From an uncultured beta proteobacterium (lineage in GTDB: Bacteria; Pseudomonadota; Gammaproteobacteria; Burkholderiales; Burkholderiaceae_C), in assembly GCA_903920695.1 (NCBI GenBank), contig CAIXNB010000068.1, positions 1 to 40,745 of the forward strand: a stretch of DNA of 40,745 bases, given 5' to 3'. Below are positions 18,619-24,838 of this stretch, one piece after another (the first letter of the stretch is position 1; every line of letters begins with the position of its first letter). The notes below the pieces were generated by a model. It was not told where the DNA came from, ran no database searches, and saw only the letters and a list, made by a program, of their open reading frames with translations. Made by a program: the position numbers and the translations under genes.

Positions 18619-18945
18619 ATGGACATATCGGTTGAAAGTCTCGAAACCCCGGCGCTGACCAAAGCCCAACTGGCCGACCTGCTGTTTGAGCAAATCGGAC
18701 TCAACAAGCGCGAGTCCAAGGACATGATTGACGCCTTTTTCGATCTGGTTTCGAGCAGCCTGGTCGAAGGCAAGGACGTCAAGATATCAGGTTTCGGCAA
18801 TTTTCAAATTCGTACCAAGGCACCGCGTCCAGGCCGCAATCCGCGAACGGGTGAAGCGATCCCAATCGAGGCGCGCCGTGTTGTAACCTTTCACGCCAGC
18901 CACAAACTCAAAGAGCAGATTCAGGACCAGGATCGTTCCACCTGA
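18619..18945 (+). CDS. ihfA: Integration host factor alpha subunit
   Basis: DNA-bending protein that heterodimerises with IhfB and serves in site-specific recombination, replication and transcription. The 108-residue product has the HU/IHF fold with the beta-arm motif [20 protein letters not shown] and an N-terminal extension of about ten residues. It follows pheT by 46 nt, the common proteobacterial arrangement. IHF is a usual accessory factor for tyrosine integrases like those encoded later in the window. Confidence 0.96.
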   Translation: MDISVESLETPALTKAQLADLLFEQIGLNKRESKDMIDAFFDLVSSSLVEGKDVKISGFGNFQIRTKAPRPGRNPRTGEAIPIEARRVVTFHASHKLKEQIQDQDRST

Positions 18946-19059
18946 TGGCATAGGCGAATATATATTTCGCCAATTTCTGTGCGCTAGGCATTTGCGGCTT
19001 TACACGCTGTGGTGACTTAGAGTAATCTCAAAGCATCGTCTCCTACTGTATTGATTTAA

Positions 19060-19509
19060 ATGGAGAAAGCTCTCCCTGCCATCCCTGCAAAACGCTACTT
19101 CACCATCGGTGAGGTGGGCGATCTTTGTGGCGTGAAACCGCATGTGCTACGGTATTGGGAGCAGGAGTTCACGCAACTACGGCCAATGAAGCGTCGTGGC
19201 AATCGCCGCTATTACCAGCACCATGAAGTGCTGATGATCCGCCGCATTCGCGATTTACTCTATGACCAGGGCTTCACCATCAGCGGTGCGCGCAACAAGA
19301 TGCAGGAGATTCTGCAGGCCGAGCGCGAGAAGAAAAAGAACGGTGAGGTGCTGCTGGAAGGCGTTGACGTCATTGAGGTCGCAGATACCGACTTGGATGG
19401 CACGCAAGAAGACACGGATGATGAACGCCATGGAGATGTTTCAGACCGTTTGCTGCTGGTTCGCCGCGAACTGTTCGAAATCCGCGACCTGCTGTCACTC
19501 GCACACTGA
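19060..19509 (+). CDS. MerR-family transcriptional regulator
   Basis: This 149-residue protein has the MerR winged helix-turn-helix in its first ~75 residues (YFTIGEVGDLCGVKPHVLRYWEQEF, then RRGNRRYY), followed by a helical segment and an acidic linker (residues about 100-128). No metal-binding cysteine cluster is visible, so it is not a metal sensor. This gene usually follows ihfA in betaproteobacteria; its targets are unknown to me. ATG 19060 has no clear Shine-Dalgarno. Confidence 0.88.
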   Translation: MEKALPAIPAKRYFTIGEVGDLCGVKPHVLRYWEQEFTQLRPMKRRGNRRYYQHHEVLMIRRIRDLLYDQGFTISGARNKMQEILQAEREKKKNGEVLLEGVDVIEVADTDLDGTQEDTDDERHGDVSDRLLLVRRELFEIRDLLSLAH

Positions 19510-19546
19510 GATTGAGGCGCTCTACCGTCTATAATCAAATGTGACT

Positions 19547-19623
19547 CGGTGTGTGGCGCAGCCTGGTAGCGCACTTGCATGGGGTGCAAGGGGTCGAAGG
19601 TTCGAATCCTTTCACACCGACCA
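19547..19623 (+). tRNA. tRNA-Pro (anticodon GGG), integration target
   Basis: The 77-nt cloverleaf has acceptor arms CGGTGTG and CACACCG, an anticodon stem CTTGC/GCAAG with loop ATGGGGT (anticodon GGG), a T-arm containing GGTTCGAATCC, and encoded CCA. The 3' 51 nt recur at 38051-38101, so the gene is the attachment site of the following element and its present 3' half was supplied or regenerated by recombination without loss of function. Confidence 0.97.
19573..19623 (+). repeat. attL: 3' half of tRNA-Pro, direct repeat copy 1
   Basis: These 51 nt match 38051-38101 except for one base (C at 19595, A at 38073). The identity begins at the anticodon stem and ends exactly at CCA, the classic extent of a tyrosine-integrase core site in a tRNA gene. 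Confidence 0.93.
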
Positions 19624-19631
19624 TATGAATC

Positions 19632-19668
19632 AAGGACTTAGCTTCGGAAGGGGCTAAGTCCTTTCTTC
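19632..19668 (+). terminator. Terminator after tRNA-Pro, carried by the element
   Basis: AAGGACTTAGC (19632-19642) pairs with GCTAAGTCCTT (19653-19663), followed by TCTTCTT. It lies inside the element, so the element replaces the terminator of the tRNA gene it splits off. The presumed original terminator is now beyond attR. Confidence 0.85.
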
Positions 19669-19690
19669 TTGGTGGCTCCAGAATTGGCCA

Positions 19691-19713
19691 TTGTCCCAAC
19701 CGTTGTCCCAACC
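19691..19713 (+). repeat. Left pair of 12-bp-spaced direct repeats (putative integrase arm sites)
   Basis: TTGTCCCAACC occurs at 19691-19701 and 19703-19713. The same pair with the same spacing recurs at 37894-37916 near the right end, so these are candidate arm-type sites for integrase or its directionality factor. Confidence 0.8.
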
Positions 19714-19747
19714 GCGAGAAAAGCTGGGGAAGGTGTAGCGGAATCAA

Positions 19748-19811
19748 TTTGCTACTCTTTTGATAGCTGCTTGCGCACGTTCTACGAGGGCTAGCGGCCT
19801 ATTTGGCATAT
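19748..19811 (+). repeat. Interspersed repeat, copy A
   Basis: The pattern is a GCTA...TAGC head (potential small hairpin), then CTTGCGCA, about ten variable bases, GGGCTA and GGCC, ending in GGCATAT. It shares 24 identical bases with copy B (20911-20934). Related copies are at 20778-20837 and, inverted, 26328-26395. I recall similar elements scattered through Comamonadaceae genomes. Confidence 0.75.
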
Positions 19812-20777
19812 AAAAGTGCTACGCATGGGCTTGATCAGCTACCGCGAAGGCGGTAGACCTTGACGACCCTTCGGCGTTCGATGCTTGCGTGTGACCTCCA
19901 CCAGCGCGGTCATGCCGGGCACGTTGCCTGCTAAAAGGCGCTGCGCGCTGGTGGCAACGCACCCAACATCACCGCTTTCGTATTGCGTGAGTCTGTAGCT
20001 TTGGTCAGTGGCCAATGCGGAGTACCGCAATGGCCAGGCACCACGAAGCTGTCGCGTGGCGTTGGCGAACAGCGCGGTCGTGCTGGGCGGCATGTTTTTT
20101 GATTGAGCTGCGCTGCGCGCTGTGGGCCAGGCCACCCAGCATAACCGCTTTCGTTTTGCCTGCGCCGGTGTGTCAGTCAGTGTGCGCGGCGCTGGTGCGC
20201 CCCGCACAGGTGCCGGGGAGTTACATCGCCAGTGCTTTGCAAGTGTTGGTCAGTGCGCTGGTGCGCAGATATGGCCTCGGCTCGCTTGCGCATCGTGCTG
20301 GATCAGCCATCGCCTGCGGCTCGGCCTGGATGCCGTGGTGTTCGTGGCGGTTGTGGCGCACGCCCGCTACGGCCACCCGCTTCGCTTTTACATAAGGCCG
20401 CATTGCCCTCAGTGCCCGGCAGTCGCTGCGCTAAAGCTCCGCTTGTTGCCGGTCACCGCTTCGCGCCCTGTCGGGTGAAGGCAACAGGCGTTATGCAAAG
20501 TGGCCTTCGCTGGAGTCGGTCGCACAGCCGTCGGCGCTTCCCGGTCGCATCCGCGCCCTACGCGCCGCCGTCTGCGCGCCCTTGTGGTTGTCGTGGCACC
20601 GTGGCATCAGTCAGGCGCTGCGCGCTATGTTGCTGGTCAGTGGCCTGCGGCCAGTCATGTGGTGTGTGCCCCCGCCCACCCTTGTGCTTCGCCGCTGCGC
20701 GGCTCAGCCCTGCGCGCTGGTCTGCCCGTCCGCCCCCCGAGGGGGCTCCCTCAGCCCGCGCGCCTGCTTGGTTGGTA

Positions 20778-20837
20778 TTTGCTACAGGGTTCGTAGCGAG
20801 CAACGCATGGAATACGGGGGCTACAGGCCTAACGGCC
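20778..20837 (+). repeat. Interspersed repeat, copy D (diverged)
   Basis: It has the same layout as copy A: GCTAC, 7-nt loop, GTAGC, GCAACGCATGG, then GGGGGCTACAGGCC. The last 19 bases match the inverted copy inside the DUF3987-type gene (AATACGGGGGCTACAGGCC). Confidence 0.65.
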
Positions 20838-20864
20838 TGTAAGCCAGCGTGGCCGCTGGCTTAC
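20824..20864 (+). terminator. Two consecutive strong hairpins, terminator-like
   Basis: CAGGCC (20824-20829) pairs with GGCCTG (20834-20839). GTAAGCCAGCG (20839-20849) pairs perfectly over 11 bp with CGCTGGCTTAC (20854-20864) around TGGC. Only a weak T-run follows. It lies downstream of the leftward gene 20997-21587 and may end that transcript. Confidence 0.45.
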
Positions 20865-20888
20865 TTATCTAGGGCCATGGTCGTTGCA

Positions 20889-20952
20889 GTTGCTATATAT
20901 TTAATAGCTTCTTGCGCACGTTCTACGAGGGCTATCGAACGATTCTGCATAT
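20889..20952 (+). repeat. Interspersed repeat, copy B
   Basis: Head GCTATATATTTAATAGC, then CTTGCGCACGTTCTACGAGG and GGCTA, ending in GCATAT. It shares a 24-nt identical core with copy A and lies 45 nt from the 3' end of the hypothetical gene 20997-21587. Confidence 0.75.
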
Positions 20953-20996
20953 AGATGTGCCGCTCATGGAGCGAATGCGAAGTACGTGATTTGGTG

Positions 20997-21587
20997 TCAC
21001 GAAGAAACGGGGTCCCCACCTCGCCTGTCACCACCCGGATTGACTCGTGGATCTACCGATTTCTCTACGGCGATTGAATCCGCCTTCGGCTCTCCGGTTC
21101 TGACCGCAGCACTCGTGGCCTTGATCGCGTCGGACAGTGGTCCAAGCTGAGTAGGCCCCACATGCGGGCCAGACGCGCGGAGCAGCATCAGCTCATCGTC
21201 AGGCATCTTCAACAACACGTCGAGAACCTTCCTGAACGAGTCCTGTCTTTGCTTGATGATGCCGGGGTCTTGGCCCCGCATTTCAAGGAAGTGCCTCACA
21301 TCCGAGGCCGTTGGGAGGAATGTTTTGGCATCGAACCTGGAAGCAAGCGCCTGAAGGGGCTCCTTTCGATCCATAGCGAGTTCAAGTCGCCCTACCGTTT
21401 CCAATGCACTTGGTCGACGGTACTCCTTCGTTGGCTTGCGCTCCTGCTCGCCAAGCAAAGGGCCACGATAGGCCCGTTCGGCATGGACTTCGTCTAGGCA
21501 ATGGAGAACCGTTTCATATCCCCACTCTTGTAGCAAGGGGGCCAACAATGATTTGAGCAGGGGGTGTTTGCTCTTTTTTTCAGTCAT
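20997..21587 (-). CDS. Hypothetical protein translationally linked to ParA
   Basis: I do not recognise this 196-residue protein. It begins MTEKKSKHPLLKSLL and has a mostly helical, charged first 150 residues. A segment LPTASDVRHFLEMRGQDPG resembles small helical DNA-binding or adaptor regions, but no known motif is clear. The Gly/Asp/Pro-rich tail looks disordered. ATG 21587 lies 9 nt after the parA stop, with AGGA between; a GTG at 21590 is directly upstream. The pairing suggests it is the adaptor or effector of the ParA protein, a role often filled by ParB, but no ParB motifs are seen. Confidence 0.75.
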   Translation of the reverse strand: MTEKKSKHPLLKSLLAPLLQEWGYETVLHCLDEVHAERAYRGPLLGEQERKPTKEYRRPSALETVGRLELAMDRKEPLQALASRFDAKTFLPTASDVRHFLEMRGQDPGIIKQRQDSFRKVLDVLLKMPDDELMLLRASGPHVGPTQLGPLSDAIKATSAAVRTGEPKADSIAVEKSVDPRVNPGGDRRGGDPVSS

Positions 21588-21596
21588 CACGAAATC

Positions 21597-22442
21597 CTAT
21601 AGCCCAATCGAGTCAAAAAATTCTTTTGCGAACCGAGGGAATTCTGCGGCATTTCCGGAATAGCTGTGATCCCCGCGCATGATCTTTGGGAAACCTCGTG
21701 AGAACGGTATCTGTGTTTTGAAAATGGGCCACGAGTTGGCTTTTGCTTCAGTTCGAATTTCTTTGAGCGCTCGTTCTTTCTCCGGTCCGCCGTCGTTCCC
21801 CCCGTGATAGAAAGCGTTGTTGATTACCACGCCGGCAACGTCGAGGGTGTGACCACGGTTGTTCCGTCTGAAGCTCTCCAGTGACTCGTGCAGCAACGGA
21901 AAACCAATAGTTGCGAAGAACTCTGGTTTTACTGGAACCAAGACCAGTCCGCTCGCGTGATAGGCCGCATGCGTGAGAATTGATTCAGTGGGTGCGCAAT
22001 CGATGATGATCAAGTCCTTGTGCTGGAAGTTTCCGGCCAAGAAGCGCGCGAGCACTTTCGGGTCCGGGCGCAGCGAGTTGGTCAGGTTGTCGGAAAAATC
22101 GAACCTCGACGGAATAAGTTGCAACGTGTTCGCCCCGACCTTGGTGATCAGTTCGACGCCCGTGTTTGGGGCCAATGGTGAGCCCGCTGCTCCGGGCGAA
22201 GCAGGGCGATAGCCGTTGAAGATTTCGACGATCGAAGGTCTTCTGTCCGCTAAGAAGGAGTTGTAGTTGCTGCTCATCAGTGCTTGGCTCAGATTTGCCT
22301 GAGGGTCCAGGTCAATCGCAAGCACGTCGCGCTGTCTGGTCGAGAGCGCGTATCTGGCAAGCAGGGCGGAGATTGTCGACTTCCCTACGCCACCCTTAAG
22401 GTTGATCACACAGACTGTCAGGGGCCCATTCGGTCTTGCCAT
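21597..22442 (-). CDS. ParA/Soj-family ATPase
   Basis: This 281-residue P-loop ATPase of the ParA/MinD type has a deviant Walker A KGGVGKST at residues 14-21 with the signature lysine, AIDLDPQANLS (Walker A') near 42-52, and Walker B LIIIDCAPTES near 149-159. It lacks the N-terminal HTH of plasmid P1-type ParA, so it resembles chromosomal Soj-type proteins. ATG 22442 is preceded by GGGAG. The likely role is positioning or stable maintenance of the element, or regulation; with an unrelated partner gene, another ATP-driven function is possible. Confidence 0.9.
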   Translation of the reverse strand: MARPNGPLTVCVINLKGGVGKSTISALLARYALSTRQRDVLAIDLDPQANLSQALMSSNYNSFLADRRPSIVEIFNGYRPASPGAAGSPLAPNTGVELITKVGANTLQLIPSRFDFSDNLTNSLRPDPKVLARFLAGNFQHKDLIIIDCAPTESILTHAAYHASGLVLVPVKPEFFATIGFPLLHESLESFRRNNRGHTLDVAGVVINNAFYHGGNDGGPEKERALKEIRTEAKANSWPIFKTQIPFSRGFPKIMRGDHSYSGNAAEFPRFAKEFFDSIGL

Positions 22443-22699
22443 TGCGCGTTCTCCCGCCTGATTGATGTTCTTGTAACGAAGGGATGATCATACGACGGCC
22501 TGCACGGCGTTGGACGAACTCCGGGCGGCAGCGTCTGACGCTGCTGCGCCATGCGCAAAATGGATTGCGTCAAACATCCCGGTGAGTTCCCGTGTTTCGG
22601 TGAACGACACTATTTCAACTTCAACTGTTCCCGGTCATACGTAATGATTTGATGAGCCATCGGGATGGCCGCAGACTGTGCCCATTTTGCGAAACAGAT
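22443..22699. other. Intergenic region upstream of parA
   Basis: This 257-nt gap holds the parA promoter region and the 3' flank of the leftward zinc-ribbon gene. I see no convincing gene, long palindrome or T-tailed terminator in it. Confidence 0.5.
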
Positions 22700-23305
22700 T
22701 TACCCCTCCAGCAATTTGTGCAGGAAACCCAGCTTGCGGCCAATGTCATGGAAGCTGACTTGCACCAACGCATCGTGGCGGCTTTTGAGCCGCTGGTAGG
22801 TTTTCCAATGCATGCCTTTGGGTTTGCCGCCGTCGCCATTCAAGATGCCAGCCTCCCAACCCATGCGTTTGCGCAGTTTGTCGGCTTTGGTAGATGCCCG
22901 GTCACCTGCACCTTCTTTCTGCGTGGCGTAGCCCAGCCCGCCACACTGGCGGCAGGCGAAGTACCGGCCCGGCGCGTAGAGCACCGCCACCCGCTTGCTG
23001 CACCGTGGGCAGGTAAACCAATGACGCTGCCCGCCCAGGTGGCATGGCGATGTTTGCGTCTGCACCCGTTGTTCGACCACTTCGCCGGTGCTTTTCATGC
23101 GGTAGGACAGCACCATGCTTTGCCAGTCCACCCGGATAGTGATGCCCGCGACCTGACGGTCGTTCACCAGCCATTGCCAGCTAAAGCCATTTCCCGGCAC
23201 CAGCAAGCCTTTGCGGTTGATTTTGCGAATATCCAGCGGCATGGAATCGCTGGTCTCCGCTTTGCCGCTGTAGCTGCTGCGCCGCCCACTTCCGCGTCCG
23301 CCCAT
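22700..23305 (-). CDS. Hypothetical zinc-ribbon protein
   Basis: The 201-residue protein starts MGGRGSGRRSSYSGK and contains a four-cysteine ribbon CPRCSKRVAVLY...FACRQCGGLGYATQ (about residues 99-127), likely binding one zinc. The N-terminal half looks beta-rich and the C-terminal part is basic and helical (KADKLRKRMGWE, HWKTYQRLKSRHD). I recall similar proteins on proteobacterial integrative elements and prophages without assigned function. GGAGAG precedes ATG 23305. DNA or RNA binding is a reasonable inference only. Confidence 0.8.
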   Translation of the reverse strand: MGGRGSGRRSSYSGKAETSDSMPLDIRKINRKGLLVPGNGFSWQWLVNDRQVAGITIRVDWQSMVLSYRMKSTGEVVEQRVQTQTSPCHLGGQRHWFTCPRCSKRVAVLYAPGRYFACRQCGGLGYATQKEGAGDRASTKADKLRKRMGWEAGILNGDGGKPKGMHWKTYQRLKSRHDALVQVSFHDIGRKLGFLHKLLEG

Positions 23306-23445
23306 TTTATTTCTCTCCCGTTTTTGCCGAAATCATTTGGCAAGTTGAGCAGTTGCTGCGTACCAAAATCCGAGAAAAACGACTGTAAACCGCATGGATG
23401 CTGGGTTCTCGGTGTTTTGCGTGTGTCCGGAAAGTACGCATGTTT

Positions 23446-24270
23446 TTACGCCGCGCGGCTGCTTCTGAGGTCTTTCAGCTTGATCAGCATGGCCAAAGTG
23501 CGCTCAAACTTGCGGTCCAGGTGCGTTTCGTAGCGGGAAAGCTTCTCCAGCTTGTAGGCTTGCAGCCCTTCACCAATGGTTTGGTTCACGATGGCGTCGT
23601 GGTGGCGGGATTCTTTTTCTTGGCTGTGGCACAGGGGTGACAGGTGCTCGGTGATGAAGCTGCTCAGACCTTCGGCATCGGCGGTGTATTCCTCTTCCTC
23701 CACATAACTTTCCCACCACTCCCGCGAGTCGGGCAACAGGGCGCGCAGTGCTTTGTCATAGGCGCGGTCGCCACCCTTGCGCAAGATGGCGCTGGCCTTG
23801 TTGGTGGCATCCAGGTCATGCCGGGCGGCGCGCTGGCTTTCGGTCACATCTTCGGGGGTCAGGTCCATTAGATTGCGGATGTCGGTGCCTTCACCAGACA
23901 ACCCCATTTCAAACGGTGCCGCCGCTGGAATTACCGTCTTGGCACTGCGCGCCGAATCCTTCAAGCCTTTGTTGATGGTGGCACCCTCTGCTTGCAGCAC
24001 CCGGCGCTTGCGCCAGATCACGCTGGCCAGTTCTTCAATCAAATGTTGCTCGGTCGCACCAGCGGGCAGGTGTTCATCCATCAGCGAGTTCACAAGACTC
24101 TCGTAGTCGGCATGGGACTCATGACTGAGCACGGTGTACCGGCTCAGGATGCCGTGCTTCATGGCGTTGAAGCGCACGACTTCGTAGGATTGAGGCTTTA
24201 CGTCTGGCACCAAGGGGGCAGACTGGTCGCTTGCCGTAAGCGGGGCCGTGTCAGTTGTGGTCGTGTTCAT
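23446..24270 (-). CDS. Hypothetical element protein with NAMKHGILS motif
   Basis: The 274-residue protein has a polar N-terminus, then VVRFNAMKHGILSRYTVLSHESHADYESLVNSLMDEH, a motif I recall from many uncharacterised proteins on mobile elements. The rest is helical and charged with a glutamate-rich stretch (ESYVEEEEYTADAEG). ATG 24270 lies inside the end of the upstream gene (20-nt overlap), so the two are co-translated; the same frame stays open to 24582 but that part overlaps the neighbour. It is the last gene of the leftward replication-type operon. Function unknown. Confidence 0.8.
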   Translation of the reverse strand: MNTTTTDTAPLTASDQSAPLVPDVKPQSYEVVRFNAMKHGILSRYTVLSHESHADYESLVNSLMDEHLPAGATEQHLIEELASVIWRKRRVLQAEGATINKGLKDSARSAKTVIPAAAPFEMGLSGEGTDIRNLMDLTPEDVTESQRAARHDLDATNKASAILRKGGDRAYDKALRALLPDSREWWESYVEEEEYTADAEGLSSFITEHLSPLCHSQEKESRHHDAIVNQTIGEGLQAYKLEKLSRYETHLDRKFERTLAMLIKLKDLRSSRAA

Positions 24271-24838
24271 GGTCAGTTCTTTCCGAGATTGATGTGAGCT
24301 GGGTGATGAATCCTTCGCAGCGCTGGAGCTGCCAAACAAGATCAGCGGGCAGGCCAGCGTCACGCGCCTTGATGGCCGTGCCAGCGGCCTGCCAGTTGCC
24401 GCAGCGCCATGACCCAGCCCCATGCCCGGTAAAGTGTTTGCACTCCAAGCAAACCCGTCGGTCGTCTGATTCACGATCCCGCAACACCAGCTTGTCGGCC
24501 AGCACTTCGCCATCGTTGCGGGCCAAGCGCTTGTCGGTGAACTTTTGAAGGCGCACCACGAAGGTATCAATCTCCGCGCCATTCATGGCCGAAGAATGGG
24601 GCCAGCACCAGCGGTCGGGGTCTTCGATCAAGGCCATGGAAGAATCGTGTTTTTCCAGTACGGCGGGGGAGGGCACTGCCAAAACTGACGAAAGCTGCTC
24701 TGGTTTTGCGGAAACGGCCTCGGTAGCTACTGCCGAAACTGCCAAAAGTCTCGCAACAGCGGTTTCGTCAGTTTTGGCAGTACCGTTCTGGCCCTTTTGT
24801 GAAATTGCCGCCTTTGCACGTTCCGCCCAAGTGATCAT
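24251..24838 (-). CDS. Hypothetical protein encoded after the DUF3987 gene, with a 19-bp inverted repeat in its coding sequence
   Basis: The 195-residue protein begins MITWAERAKAAISQKGQNG, has a low-complexity Ala/Thr/Glu-rich segment (about residues 19-60), then a conserved half with DPDRWCWPHS, AMNGAEIDTF and a CLECKHF...WRCGNW cysteine set that could bind a metal. Its ATG overlaps the upstream stop by 4 nt (24835-24838) and its end overlaps the next gene by 20 nt. The low-complexity segment is encoded by related near-repeats, including a perfect 19-bp inverted repeat (24675-24693 with 24763-24781). I recall homologues beside DUF3987-type genes on betaproteobacterial islands; function unknown. 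Confidence 0.8.
   Translation of the reverse strand: MITWAERAKAAISQKGQNGTAKTDETAVARLLAVSAVATEAVSAKPEQLSSVLAVPSPAVLEKHDSSMALIEDPDRWCWPHSSAMNGAEIDTFVVRLQKFTDKRLARNDGEVLADKLVLRDRESDDRRVCLECKHFTGHGAGSWRCGNWQAAGTAIKARDAGLPADLVWQLQRCEGFITQLTSISERTDHEHDHN
24675..24781. repeat. 19-bp inverted repeat within a coding region
   Basis: ACTGCCAAAACTGACGAAA (24675-24693) is perfectly complementary to 24763-24781, with a further related copy between them near 24729-24747. It falls in the variable low-complexity part of the 195-aa gene. Confidence 0.85.

Larger units (their letters stand above)
19740..20996. other. Gene-free GC-rich repetitive stretch at the left end of the element
   Basis: No open frame here has a believable protein, start site or codon pattern. 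The open frames are rich in Arg, Ala, Cys and Trp and overlap each other in several frames, as expected from high GC alone. The stretch repeats words such as CTGCGCGCTGGT, GGTCAGTG and ACCGCTTTCG. It contains three interspersed-repeat copies and strong hairpins near 20824-20864. It could be decayed DNA, a replication or partition site near parA, or a structured RNA; nothing decides between these. Confidence 0.6.

Noticed and set aside
19839..20207. 122-residue minus frame near the left end of the element
   Set aside because: The last ~55 residues look slightly protein-like, but there is no start context and the frame crosses repetitive words; too weak to call a gene or a remnant.
20820..20870. 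Integron attC-like site (TAAC and GTTA-type words with a long hairpin)
   Set aside because: The hairpin lacks the paired core boxes and extrahelical bases of attC sites, and no integron integrase or cassette is nearby.
20232..20954. 240-residue plus frame and several overlapping frames in the GC-rich stretch
   Set aside because: All are rich in Arg/Ala/Cys/Trp/Pro, lack ribosome sites and known domains, overlap in several frames, and run through interspersed repeats.
22649..23533. 294-residue plus frame opposite the zinc-ribbon gene
   Set aside because: The minus strand has a proper Shine-Dalgarno, a four-cysteine ribbon and a conserved start; the plus frame is its shadow.
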